Shown here: one piece after another, positions 20,835-30,364 of the stretch | Layout of the letters: every line of letters starts with the position of its first letter | Position numbering within the stretch: the stretch's first letter is position 1 | Assembly: GCA_028718225.1 (NCBI GenBank) | Contig: JAQUMI010000008.1 | Location: forward strand, 1 to 40,458 | Direction: 5' to 3' | Length of the DNA: 40,458 bases | Origin: Candidatus Omnitrophota bacterium | Lineage (GTDB): Bacteria > Omnitrophota > Gorgyraeia > Gygaellales > Profunditerraquicolaceae | Notes under the pieces: model-generated | The model's input: only the letters and a program-made list of their open reading frames with translations | Told to the model about the DNA's origin: nothing | The model's database searches: none | Made by a program: the position numbers and the translations under genes

Positions 20835-22133
20835 ATGCGTCAGAGTAAACTATTATCAATTCTTATAATAACCGCGTTTTTATTCCTATCCGCAGGGTGC
20901 ACCGCTAAAGGCGATTCCGGCAAGAATATTACTATCTGGCACTGGATGACTGACCGCGAGCCGGCGTTTAAGGAATTAGCTAAAAGATATGAAGCTAACT
21001 CCGGCATAAAAGTAAATTTTGAGCTTTATGCGCCATCGGATGCTTATTCGCAGAAGGTGCGCGCAGCCGCGCAAGGCTCAAACCTTCCGGATATCTTCGG
21101 GATATTAGGAGAGAAGAGAGATTTTGCTTCTTTTATCAAAGGCGGCTTTATCTTGGATCTTACTCCTTATATGCTGGAGGATAAGGCGAAGTGGAAGAAC
21201 AGCTTTTTTGCCAAAGCCCTGGCGGTAGATGAATTTAGTGCCGGAAACAGCTACGGCGTTGCCCCGGGTATTTATGGCGTGCCTATTGATATTATGACCA
21301 TAGAGATGGTTTATAACAAGTCTTTATTTAAGCAATTAGGCCTTAATCCCAACCAACCTCCGCAGACCTTTGAGAGGTTATTAGAGATTGGCAGGAAGCT
21401 GAAGGCAGCCAATCTGCAAGGGTTAGTTTCCGGTTGGGGCGAGATCTGGATGATCGACTGCCTTGCCAGTAATTACGCCTTTAACATAATGGGCAAGGAT
21501 AAGGTTATTGCCACCATAAAGGGCGAAGTGCCCTATACGGACCCGGGCTGGGTCAAGGTTTTATCTTTATTTAAAGATATGCAGGAATCCGGCCTTTTGG
21601 CCAGCGGCGTAGTGACCATGGTCAATAAGACTGCCGAACAGCTATTTGCCAATGAAAAAGCAGTCTTTGCTTTTAACGGTTCCTGGTGCGTGAATGTTTA
21701 TAAGGGGATGAATCCGCGCCTTGAATACGGCGCGTTCCTGCCGCCCAAGGCTTCCAATAAATATCCGATGGCTATCTGGGGAGGAGCAGGTTCATCCTTT
21801 ATGGTCAGCAGCCGCTCAAAAAATAAAGAAGAGGCAATCAAATTCCTGCGCTGGCTTACCGAAGCGCCTCAGCAGGCTTACCTGGCAGAGAGTACCAATA
21901 ACCTTCCGGCAAATAAAAATAGTTTGAATTGGATCCCGCCGGTTATGGCGGATTTTGCCAAGGCGATGGATAATGCCACGCATCCGAATGTCTGGGGGGT
22001 CTCGGAATTTTCTCCGGTCATTGAAGCCTTGGACAAGGGGATCCAATCCATAATCATCGGAGAAAAAACTCCGGAACAGGTAGCCCGGGAAGTTCAGAGG
22101 GTTAAAGAACGCGAATTAGCCAAAAAGAGATGA
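20835..22133 (+). CDS. Sugar ABC transporter extracellular solute-binding protein (family 1, lipoprotein)
   Basis: Lipobox LSAGC; ITIWHWMTDREPAFKELAKRYEANSGIKVNFELY; fits SBP_bac_1-type proteins. Confidence 0.9.
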   Translation: MRQSKLLSILIITAFLFLSAGCTAKGDSGKNITIWHWMTDREPAFKELAKRYEANSGIKVNFELYAPSDAYSQKVRAAAQGSNLPDIFGILGEKRDFASFIKGGFILDLTPYMLEDKAKWKNSFFAKALAVDEFSAGNSYGVAPGIYGVPIDIMTIEMVYNKSLFKQLGLNPNQPPQTFERLLEIGRKLKAANLQGLVSGWGEIWMIDCLASNYAFNIMGKDKVIATIKGEVPYTDPGWVKVLSLFKDMQESGLLASGVVTMVNKTAEQLFANEKAVFAFNGSWCVNVYKGMNPRLEYGAFLPPKASNKYPMAIWGGAGSSFMVSSRSKNKEEAIKFLRWLTEAPQQAYLAESTNNLPANKNSLNWIPPVMADFAKAMDNATHPNVWGVSEFSPVIEALDKGIQSIIIGEKTPEQVAREVQRVKERELAKKR

Positions 22134-23002
22134 AAATTAAAGCCTCTTTAGAAAACTACCTTTTTGTTTTACCTGCCGTAACCATTTTCGCGATATTCTA
22201 TATCATACCTTTTATTTCCGTTTTCCAGCTTAGCTTTTACGATTGGGATGGGATACTTCCCACCAAGATTTTTATCGGCTTGAGTAATTTTAAGGAGATT
22301 GTCGCGGATAGGATCTGGTGGCAGTCGCTCTGGCAGTCAGGGTACATAACTTTAATCGCGCTTACCTTTCAGAACGCTATTGCTTTTTTGCTTGCCTGGG
22401 CCTGCGACCGCGAAATCCGGATGAAACATTTTTACCGGGTGATCTTTTTTATCCCGCCGGTCCTCTCCGAAGTAGTCGTCGGCCTGGTCTGGCAGTGGAT
22501 ATTAAACGGAAATTACGGGATTTTAAACCACTGGCTGGCTTATTTTGGTTTTACGAATTTAACCCATAATTGGCTCTCTGACCCGAATACGGCCTTGACC
22601 ACCGTCGCGATTGTGCACTGCTGGAAAGGTTTTGGCTGGGGGTTTTTATTATTCCTGGCGGGCCTACAGACTATCCCGCGCGAGCTTTATGAGGCAGCGC
22701 GCGTTGACGGCGCCAATGCCTGGAACTCTTTTAAGAACGTTACGATACCCCTTATGATACCGGTAGTGGTATTGGTAGGGATACTGACGATCTTGGGGAC
22801 AATGCAGGTTTTTGTTTTGATTTATACGATGACCGGAGGCGGGCCGGGATACCATACGGAGGTCCCGGTATTAAGAATATTGGCTTCTATGCGCGGTTCA
22901 TCGCGTTTTGGCTATGCCTGCGCGCAGGGTATAACGTTCGGCGTGATTTTATGTATGGTTTCTTTTGCCCAATACCTGATTAACAAGAAAGCGAAAGCTT
23001 AA
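22130..23002 (+). CDS. Sugar ABC transporter permease (MalF/UgpA-like)
   Basis: Multiple TM segments; EAA loop ELYEAARVDGANAWNSFKNVTIPLM; ATGA overlap with the upstream gene. Confidence 0.92.
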   Translation: MKIKASLENYLFVLPAVTIFAIFYIIPFISVFQLSFYDWDGILPTKIFIGLSNFKEIVADRIWWQSLWQSGYITLIALTFQNAIAFLLAWACDREIRMKHFYRVIFFIPPVLSEVVVGLVWQWILNGNYGILNHWLAYFGFTNLTHNWLSDPNTALTTVAIVHCWKGFGWGFLLFLAGLQTIPRELYEAARVDGANAWNSFKNVTIPLMIPVVVLVGILTILGTMQVFVLIYTMTGGGPGYHTEVPVLRILASMRGSSRFGYACAQGITFGVILCMVSFAQYLINKKAKA

Positions 23003-23005
23003 AAA

Positions 23006-23854
23006 ATGCGTTCAGCCCTTTACTACAAAGCAAAAAATACAGGAATAAATCTAGTCATCCATTTCTTTATGCTGACTGTAGCAGTGACCTGTATTTTCCC
23101 CCTGCTCTGGATGATCTCCTCAAGTTTGAAGACCCAGGAAACAATTTTTAAAGACATGTCGCTTATCCCTAAAGTCTTCCACTTTGAAAATTACTACCGG
23201 GCATGGGTTGAAGGAGGCTTTGGCCGCTATTTTCTGAACAGCGTCTCCTATACGGTAATTGTGGTCGTCGGAATAATTATTATTTCTTCCATGGCTGCTT
23301 ATGCTTTCTCGCGGCTGAAGTTTCCCGGGAAGAATATCCTCTTTTTCATGTTTATCGCGGCGATGATGATTCCTATACAGGGGAGCTTTGTGGCGCTTTA
23401 CGTGCTGCTGAATAAGCTGCATTTAAGGAATACGCCGTTGGGTTATATCCTCTGCATGATTAACGTGGGGCTGTCCGCCAGCATATTCTTACTGAAGACT
23501 TTTTTTGACAAGATGCCTAAGGAATTGGAAGATGCTGCGCGTATCGACGGTTGTTCAAAGCTCGGTATCTGGTGGCACGTGGCTTTGCCTTTATCCAAGC
23601 CGGTATTAGCGGTGGTGGTGGTCTTAAACGCGCTGAATGTCTGGAATGAATTTATCCTGGCCTTGATTATCTTTGATTCCCGGCCGCTTATGCCGCTGCA
23701 GGTGGCTTTGATGGCTTTTCAGGGAGAATTTGTCACGCAGTATCCGCTTTTAATGGCGGGCTTAACCATCGCGGTGCTGCCTATTATAGGCCTCTATCTT
23801 TTGATGCAGAAATATATTATCAAGGGAGTTACGCAGGGAGCGGTTGTCGGATAA
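23006..23854 (+). CDS. Sugar ABC transporter permease (MalG/UgpE-like)
   Basis: EAA loop ELEDAARIDGCSKLGIWWHVALPLSKP; multiple TM segments. Confidence 0.92.
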   Translation: MRSALYYKAKNTGINLVIHFFMLTVAVTCIFPLLWMISSSLKTQETIFKDMSLIPKVFHFENYYRAWVEGGFGRYFLNSVSYTVIVVVGIIIISSMAAYAFSRLKFPGKNILFFMFIAAMMIPIQGSFVALYVLLNKLHLRNTPLGYILCMINVGLSASIFLLKTFFDKMPKELEDAARIDGCSKLGIWWHVALPLSKPVLAVVVVLNALNVWNEFILALIIFDSRPLMPLQVALMAFQGEFVTQYPLLMAGLTIAVLPIIGLYLLMQKYIIKGVTQGAVVG

Positions 23855-26112
23855 TGTTTAAAATCAAATTAACTTCCAGTCTGGCATTTTGTTTACTTGT
23901 TTTTACGTTGGCTTGTTTTGCCGCGCAGGATAAACCTTCCAGCGGAGAGTTAATCAATAAGGCTTGGGCCAGCCACGGTAAAAAGGATATAGAGGCTACC
24001 CTTAAATACACCCAGGAGCTTATTGATTTATATAAGGATGCAGCGGATAAGCAGGAGGCATCGTTAAAAACAATGCCTAAGGCCAAAAATGAGATTGAAG
24101 ACGTGCAGGTCTTAAATGACGTTGCTACCGCCTATTTTATCCAAGCTGAGTCTTATATGCGCCAGGATAAAACGGAAGAGGCTAAAAGGATTTTTAAAGT
24201 AATTATCAATAAATACCCTTACGCCCAGGCCTGGGACCCGCGCGGCTGGTTTTGGTCGTTGAAACTAGCGGCAGAACAGAGTATTAAGAAGATTGAGACC
24301 GGTTCTATTGAAATCGAGCAAAAAAAGAAAGTCAGCCAGCTTCCCACCAAAATTGTATTGTATGATGCTGGCCGGGAAGATTTTGTCAATTACGAAAAAT
24401 ACGGGGAATTTAAAGATAAAGGGACCAAAGACTATAAATATATTGTTAAAGACCAGGAAGGTTTAAGCGCCGCCGTAGGGGAAGGCATTTATCCGAATAC
24501 CACTTCGGTAAGACGGGACCCGGAGCTGAAAAAGGCGAGAAAAGAGAAGCGCTTAGAAGGGGATGTTTGGGATTTTGTGCATTCCCCGGACCTGGAAGCG
24601 GCATTTTTAAAATGGGCTACCGGCACTGAGCCGCAGGGAGTAAGGTTGTTTTACACTGCGCTTATCCTGGAGAAATCCGGCCTGATTAAACACGCGCTTA
24701 AATGCTATTATTCTATAATCGTGCATTATCCAGCCAGCTACGGCTGGACTTATTGGCATACGCCCTGGTATGTGGGCCAGGCCGCCATTGCCAAGATAAA
24801 TTTTATCCTGAAGAATAATCCGCAACTGGGGACCAGCCTGGAGGGTGCGGATATTAAAATAATCAATGGTTATGATAACGATGTTTCTAACGATATAGCG
24901 GTGGTCAGCCCCGGTAAATTTGTTAAATCCGCAGCCCCCAAAGAATTAAACCCGGCTTTGCCGGAGCCGAAGGTCAAAAAAACTTCCGGCAGCGGTAAGG
25001 TCTATTGCGTGCAATATGAAAACGGGGATTGGCAACTGTTGGTTGATGGCGCGCCTTTTATTATCCAAGCTATTACCTATTCGCCGACTAAAGTGGGAGA
25101 GTCTCCGGATGAAGGAACGCAGACCAGCTGGATGGAGGATGATTTTAACCATAACCACAAGGCCGACGGCCCGTATGACGCCTATTTAGATACGGACCCG
25201 CAAAAAACCCCGCTAGGCGATTTTAAGCTTATGCAGGATATGGGTGTAAACGCCATAAGGCTCTACCATCACCCGATGAAGATAAATAAGGAAGTCCTGC
25301 GGGATATGTATAATAAGTACGGCATACGCGTGATCATGGGTGATTTTCTCGGTAAATACGCGCTCGGCTCAGGCGCTGCCTGGAACCCCGGGACTGATTA
25401 CAATAATGCCGAGCACAAAAAAAATATGCTGGCCTCGGTCAGGCAAATGGTCAATGAATACAAGGATGAGCCTTTTATATTATTCTGGCTCTTGGGTAAT
25501 GAAAATGTTTACGGGTATGCCTGTAATGCCGACACCCAGCCGGACGCCTTTTTTAAGTTTGCCAATGAAGTAGCCAAGGAAATTAAGGCTATTGACCCGG
25601 ATCATCCGGTAGCCCTCGGAAGCGGCGATATTTTATTCCTGGATAAATTCGGCAAAGACAGCCCGGATATTGATATTTTCGGAGTTAACGCTTACCGTGG
25701 GGATTACGGCTTTGGCCGCCTCTGGAAGAGCGTAAAAGAAGAAACAGATAAGCCGGTTTTTGTTACGGAGTTCGGCTGCCCGGCTTATGCCGAAGGGAAA
25801 ACTCCTCAGCAAGCCGAAGACTTACAGTCAGAATATCATCAGGGCTCCTGGCAGGATATCCGGGAGAATATGGCTTTTCAACCCGGAGCCGGTAATGCCT
25901 TAGGCGGCATAGTCTTTGAGTGGCTGGATGAATGGTGGAAGGCGTACGAACCGTATATCCATGATACCAAAGGTTTATGGGCCGGCCCGTTTCCCGACGG
26001 CTTTATGCATGAGGAATGGCTGGGGGTTTGCGGCCAGGGAGACGGTAAAGAGAGCCCGTTCCTGCGGCACTTACGCAAAGCTTATTATACTTATCAGGAA
26101 TTATGGAAATAA
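23854..26112 (+). CDS. Secreted TPR-like plus clan GH-A-like glycoside hydrolase
   Basis: Signal peptide; LLVDGAPFIIQAITYSP, MQDMGVNAIRLYHHP, FWLLGNENVYG (acid/base-type NE), KPVFVTEFGCP (nucleophile-type E). Confidence 0.7.
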   Translation: MFKIKLTSSLAFCLLVFTLACFAAQDKPSSGELINKAWASHGKKDIEATLKYTQELIDLYKDAADKQEASLKTMPKAKNEIEDVQVLNDVATAYFIQAESYMRQDKTEEAKRIFKVIINKYPYAQAWDPRGWFWSLKLAAEQSIKKIETGSIEIEQKKKVSQLPTKIVLYDAGREDFVNYEKYGEFKDKGTKDYKYIVKDQEGLSAAVGEGIYPNTTSVRRDPELKKARKEKRLEGDVWDFVHSPDLEAAFLKWATGTEPQGVRLFYTALILEKSGLIKHALKCYYSIIVHYPASYGWTYWHTPWYVGQAAIAKINFILKNNPQLGTSLEGADIKIINGYDNDVSNDIAVVSPGKFVKSAAPKELNPALPEPKVKKTSGSGKVYCVQYENGDWQLLVDGAPFIIQAITYSPTKVGESPDEGTQTSWMEDDFNHNHKADGPYDAYLDTDPQKTPLGDFKLMQDMGVNAIRLYHHPMKINKEVLRDMYNKYGIRVIMGDFLGKYALGSGAAWNPGTDYNNAEHKKNMLASVRQMVNEYKDEPFILFWLLGNENVYGYACNADTQPDAFFKFANEVAKEIKAIDPDHPVALGSGDILFLDKFGKDSPDIDIFGVNAYRGDYGFGRLWKSVKEETDKPVFVTEFGCPAYAEGKTPQQAEDLQSEYHQGSWQDIRENMAFQPGAGNALGGIVFEWLDEWWKAYEPYIHDTKGLWAGPFPDGFMHEEWLGVCGQGDGKESPFLRHLRKAYYTYQELWK

Positions 26113-26152
26113 TTTTTAAGGAGAAAAGCAGCAATCTTATTATGAAAGGGAG

Positions 26153-27304
26153 GTGTTTATGAAAAAGTTAGTTGCGATTTTAGCGGTCCTGGCTTTAGCT
26201 ATGCCGGTTTTGGCCCTGGCTCAAACCGATACGGCGCAGAAGGAGTTTGTGGTTTATAGCAATAAGAACGCCAGAAATAATCACTATATCCCCTCGGGAT
26301 GGATGGGGGATACCGGCGACATTAAGATGAATGACCAGTCAGCGGATAATCCTAAAAACGGCGCAACATCTATCCAGTTTATTTACAGCGCCAAGAAAAC
26401 TCAAGGTCAGGGTTGGGCAGGTGTTTACTGGCAGAACCCGGCGAACAACTGGGGGAACAAGAAGGGCGGTTTTGATTTAACCGGTATGAATAAACTCACT
26501 TTCTGGGCCCGCGGCGCCAAAGGCGGCGAGGTTCTGCAAAAAGTAATGGTCGGCGGGATAAAAGGTACCTATCCGGATACGGCAACCGTTGAGGTCGGCC
26601 CGATTGAACTCACGGAAAACTGGAAACAGTATACGGTTAACCTTACGGGGCTGGATCTTTCCTATATTAACGGCGGATTCGGCTGGGCGACAACTTCAGA
26701 TTTAAATCCCGACGGAGCAACCTTCTACATTGATGATATTAAATTTGAAGTGGACCCGGCCTTAAAGCCGGAAGGCAAAAAGCAGGAAGCCATGCCTTTT
26801 TATATCTACTCTGACCGCTCCACACCCAGGAACCATTTTATCCCTTCGGGCTGGATGGGCGATTACGGAGATGTAAAATATGACGGCGCTTCCAAGGAAG
26901 ACCCCTACCTCGGGGATAGCTGTATTAAAATAATCTACAATGGCCAGAGGGCTCAAGGTTCAGGCTGGGCAGGTATATTCTGGCAGAACCCGGCGAACAA
27001 CTGGGGGACTGTTGACGCAGGCTTTGATTTATCTAAAGCCACTAAGCTTACTTTCTGGGCCCGCGGCGCCAAAGGCGGCGAGCGCATTGAAGAATTTAAG
27101 GTTGGTGGAATAATGGGCGAGTTTTCTGATTCAGACAGCGTAGTTATCGGCCCGGTCCTCTTGGATAAAGAATGGAAACAATACTCCATTGATCTAAAAG
27201 GTAAGGATATGTCTTATATTATCGGCGGTTTCTGCTGGTCGGCAAATGTCGATAATAACCCTGAAGGCGCTACTTTCTATCTGGATGAGATTAAGTTTGA
27301 ATAA
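26153..27304 (+). CDS. Secreted protein with duplicated CBM-like beta-sandwich domain
   Basis: Signal peptide; two ~184-aa repeats (SGWMGD...WQNPANNWG...LTFWARGAKGGE...ATFYxDxIKFE). Confidence 0.7.
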   Translation: MFMKKLVAILAVLALAMPVLALAQTDTAQKEFVVYSNKNARNNHYIPSGWMGDTGDIKMNDQSADNPKNGATSIQFIYSAKKTQGQGWAGVYWQNPANNWGNKKGGFDLTGMNKLTFWARGAKGGEVLQKVMVGGIKGTYPDTATVEVGPIELTENWKQYTVNLTGLDLSYINGGFGWATTSDLNPDGATFYIDDIKFEVDPALKPEGKKQEAMPFYIYSDRSTPRNHFIPSGWMGDYGDVKYDGASKEDPYLGDSCIKIIYNGQRAQGSGWAGIFWQNPANNWGTVDAGFDLSKATKLTFWARGAKGGERIEEFKVGGIMGEFSDSDSVVIGPVLLDKEWKQYSIDLKGKDMSYIIGGFCWSANVDNNPEGATFYLDEIKFE

Positions 27305-27320
27305 GGCTAGTCTACAACTT

Positions 27321-27416
27321 AGGGACGGTTCTCAACACAAGGCCTGCCTGTCCGGCAGGCGGACAAAAGTATCCCCCTATCGGGGACGCTTTAAAATTGG
27401 CTTGAGAACCGTCCCT
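27321..27416. repeat. Composite inverted-repeat (REP-like) element
   Basis: AGGGACGGTTCTCAA (27321-27335) perfectly inverted at 27402-27416; encloses GCCTGCC-tgtcc-GGCAGGC and a TCCCC...GGGGA hairpin. Confidence 0.8.
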
Positions 27417-28634
27417 ATTATCTGTATCGTCTTTTTATTTTTCCTTTCCGGCTGTAAGCAAGAGCCCAGGGTTTATGTTAAACACTTTAAGAATAAGGAT
27501 TATCAGCTTAGGGTTGACGGCCGCCCTTATATCGTCAAAGGCGTCTGCTATAGCCCTATTCCTATCGGGAAAAACCATGAATATGACTGGTGGTCTGACC
27601 CGGGCAAACCCTGGCTGGTTGATGGTAAATTGATGCAAGAGATGGGTATTAATACGATCCGGCTTTATCAGGCGCACGATGATATTGAAAAAGTAAAGAT
27701 GGTCGTGGGGGATCTATACGAGAAATACGGTATCCGCACTATTTTAGGCAGCTGGCTGGGTTTTTGGGAATACCCCTGCCCATTCTACGGAGACAAAAAA
27801 TTCCGGGATAGGGTAAAGCAAGAAGTAGCGGATATGGTGAATTCCCTTAAGGATGAACCCGGAATACTCCTGTGGGTCTTAGGGAATGAAAATAATTATT
27901 CCTGCCTCGGCCACGTTAACCCCTGGTCAAGCGAAGAAATTGACCGCGAGCCTGACCCGCAGAAGCAAAAAAACATGCGCGCCGAAATTTATTATTCCTT
28001 TGTGAATGAAATCGCCGAAGAGCTGCACAGAATCGATCCAAACCATCCAGTGGCCCTGGGTAACGGGGAGCTGGTGGGTTTAGAATACGCCAATAAATTT
28101 GCTCCAAAAGTGGACCTGGTCGCCTGTATTATCTACCGCGGCAAGACTTTCGGCAACCTTTTTCGGTCATTAAGGGCAACATTCGATAAGCCGGTTTTGA
28201 TATCGGAATTCGGCGCGGATTGTTATGACGCGTATTCAAAAAAGGAAGACCAGAATATGCAGGCGTTTTTTCTAGAGTCGCAGTGGCGCCAGATTTACGA
28301 AAACCTTGCCGGGAATAAAAATGGAGCGGGAAATTGTTTAGGCGGGACAATGTTTGAATGGACGGATGAGTGGTGGAAACATAACCCGGATGACCCTGCC
28401 GGTTGGGGCGGGCATGATAAGGCCTCTAATTGGACTAACGGCAGTTATTATTATGATATTAAGGTAGAAGGCAATAAGAATATGAACGAGGAGTGGTTCG
28501 GGATAGTGGCTCTATCCCCAGGCCCCGCTAGCGAGTTGGATATACGCTCTCCGCGCAAGGCCTACTATGTAATCAGGGAGTTTTGGAAAAAGCCCGATTT
28601 AAATAATAGGAAAAAGAAAGTGAAAACCAGATGA
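27402..28634 (+). CDS. Lipoprotein clan GH-A-like glycoside hydrolase (tracked ORF begins at 27246; TTG at 27402 is more plausible)
   Basis: Lipobox FLFFLSGCKQ; LRVDGRPYIVKGVCYSPI, LWVLGNENNYS, KPVLISEFGAD; similar to the 23854-26112 product. Confidence 0.7.
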   Translation: MRTVPIICIVFLFFLSGCKQEPRVYVKHFKNKDYQLRVDGRPYIVKGVCYSPIPIGKNHEYDWWSDPGKPWLVDGKLMQEMGINTIRLYQAHDDIEKVKMVVGDLYEKYGIRTILGSWLGFWEYPCPFYGDKKFRDRVKQEVADMVNSLKDEPGILLWVLGNENNYSCLGHVNPWSSEEIDREPDPQKQKNMRAEIYYSFVNEIAEELHRIDPNHPVALGNGELVGLEYANKFAPKVDLVACIIYRGKTFGNLFRSLRATFDKPVLISEFGADCYDAYSKKEDQNMQAFFLESQWRQIYENLAGNKNGAGNCLGGTMFEWTDEWWKHNPDDPAGWGGHDKASNWTNGSYYYDIKVEGNKNMNEEWFGIVALSPGPASELDIRSPRKAYYVIREFWKKPDLNNRKKKVKTR

Positions 28635-30271
28635 AAAAATCCAAATTTCAAATTAAAAAATATTTAGTTTTTTTGTTTGCCGCCGGAATTTTTAATTTCA
28701 TTTATCATCCGGGTTTGGGCAGCGGTTATTTATCTGCCGCGGAATTAGAGCCAAAGACCCCGGAGGCCTTAACTAAATGTATCCGGGAAGCAGGCAAGGC
28801 CAGTCCGGCTTGCCTGGAAGAATTAAAAAATATATATTTTAAAGATAACCGCTACGGCGATTTTGTAGAATTATTGAAGGGTCTGTTTCCGGCAGATAAG
28901 GCAATTGAGCCTTCCCTGAATTACTATATTGCCTTGAGCCGTTACTCCCAGCTTAAATATCTGGAGGAAGCTAAGAGTTGGGACGAATATTTTGCCCGGG
29001 GCAATGAATATCGCGATGATATCGTCAACGCCTCAGAGAAAGCGATTAAAGCTACCAGTTTGGCTGAACCGGTGCAGGTTTATAGCAAGCTTTTATTATT
29101 CCAGTTTCACAAAGACCAGCAGGATGCTTTTGCAGACGGCGCTTTAACGGACCTGGTGGCTTCGGCTATGGCCTATGCACGGTCCGGAGGCGATATAAAG
29201 ACCGTTAAAGATATCGCGGATAAACTTTCTTACTATGGCGAAAAAGGCAAGGCCAAAGAACTGTATAAAATCTATGCCCAGAAATTATCCGGTTCCCAAA
29301 TCCAGGATAAAGGGGTAAAGGATATTGCCGCTAATTTTTATAAAGAAGGCAACCTGGAATTAGCCGAGAATATCTACGATATTTATATTAATAGGATTTT
29401 TCCGGCCTTACCTCCAGAAGAGATGGCCCAGGAGCTAACCGATATAGCCAGGGATTTTGTTTATAGGGATAACGCTCTTTGCGATACGTCTTATGCCGAG
29501 AAACTATTTAGGAAGATAGAAGAAGTAGGAGGTCAACAAGCCTTTGACGAGGAGCTAATGTACTTGCGCGGATTCAACTTAGAGAAATCCAAGGCTTATG
29601 CTCAAGCCAAGGATATTTACCTTGATTTTATAGCCCGGTTCCCGCATTCTAGCCATAAAGATGAGCTGATTTATAAAATAGGAATTATCCATACCTATGT
29701 ATTAAGGAATTTAGAAAAAGGCAGGGATTATTTCAAACAGTTGAGCCAGAAGCTTTCTCTTCTGCCTTATGATTTAGCCGGTTTGTACCAATTAGGGCTG
29801 TTAAGCCAATGGAAAGGTTCTTTATCCGAAGCCAAGGGGTATTATGATAAGTTGCTGCAAAAGATCGGCGATACTGACCCGGATAGATTGGCCCTGACTC
29901 AAGAAAGATTAGCAGAAATAGCGCAAGGCGCGCCTCTTGAGTACAATCTTAAAATGGGCCTGGATACAGCTTTAAAAGAAGAATACGCCAATCTGGATAT
30001 GAGCAGGCTCAGTTTAGAATCCAGTTATTATCAACCGGGTAAAAATACAGAACTTGATTTATCCTCTGTTTCATCTTTGGGTCCTAGCGGATGCCTGCAG
30101 GTGGAGTTACAATACCTCTGGTCAGGAGATTTGGGAGGGGCCAGGCCCGCCGTAACCCAGCCCGCATTCAAAACTTCTTATAGAGCAGCCGGCACAGAAC
30201 TTATCATTTTGGTTTTAGTTTCACCAGAAGGCATAGCTGAGCGCAGTATTGACCTGATTGACGTACATTAA
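28631..30271 (+). CDS. Secreted TPR protein
   Basis: N-terminal hydrophobic segment; TPR-like repeats; ATGA overlap with the upstream gene. Confidence 0.65.
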   Translation: MKKSKFQIKKYLVFLFAAGIFNFIYHPGLGSGYLSAAELEPKTPEALTKCIREAGKASPACLEELKNIYFKDNRYGDFVELLKGLFPADKAIEPSLNYYIALSRYSQLKYLEEAKSWDEYFARGNEYRDDIVNASEKAIKATSLAEPVQVYSKLLLFQFHKDQQDAFADGALTDLVASAMAYARSGGDIKTVKDIADKLSYYGEKGKAKELYKIYAQKLSGSQIQDKGVKDIAANFYKEGNLELAENIYDIYINRIFPALPPEEMAQELTDIARDFVYRDNALCDTSYAEKLFRKIEEVGGQQAFDEELMYLRGFNLEKSKAYAQAKDIYLDFIARFPHSSHKDELIYKIGIIHTYVLRNLEKGRDYFKQLSQKLSLLPYDLAGLYQLGLLSQWKGSLSEAKGYYDKLLQKIGDTDPDRLALTQERLAEIAQGAPLEYNLKMGLDTALKEEYANLDMSRLSLESSYYQPGKNTELDLSSVSSLGPSGCLQVELQYLWSGDLGGARPAVTQPAFKTSYRAAGTELIILVLVSPEGIAERSIDLIDVH

Positions 30272-30294
30272 TTTCGCTTACCCGTTAAAAATAC

Positions 30295-30323
30295 TTGACT
30301 TATAATCTGATTAGTAGTATAAA
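30295..30323 (+). promoter_or_regulatory. Sigma-70-type promoter upstream of the ROK regulator
   Basis: TTGACT (30295-30300), 17-bp spacer, TATAAA (30318-30323). Confidence 0.55.
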
Positions 30324-30364
30324 TAATTGACAATATTTGCCACGGAGCAAAGGATTATGAGTTG

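Noticed and set aside
27246-27401. Tracked upstream extension of the second GH ORF
   Set aside because: Overlaps the preceding gene out of frame and runs through the inverted-repeat element; the signal peptide/lipobox only begins after about 27402.
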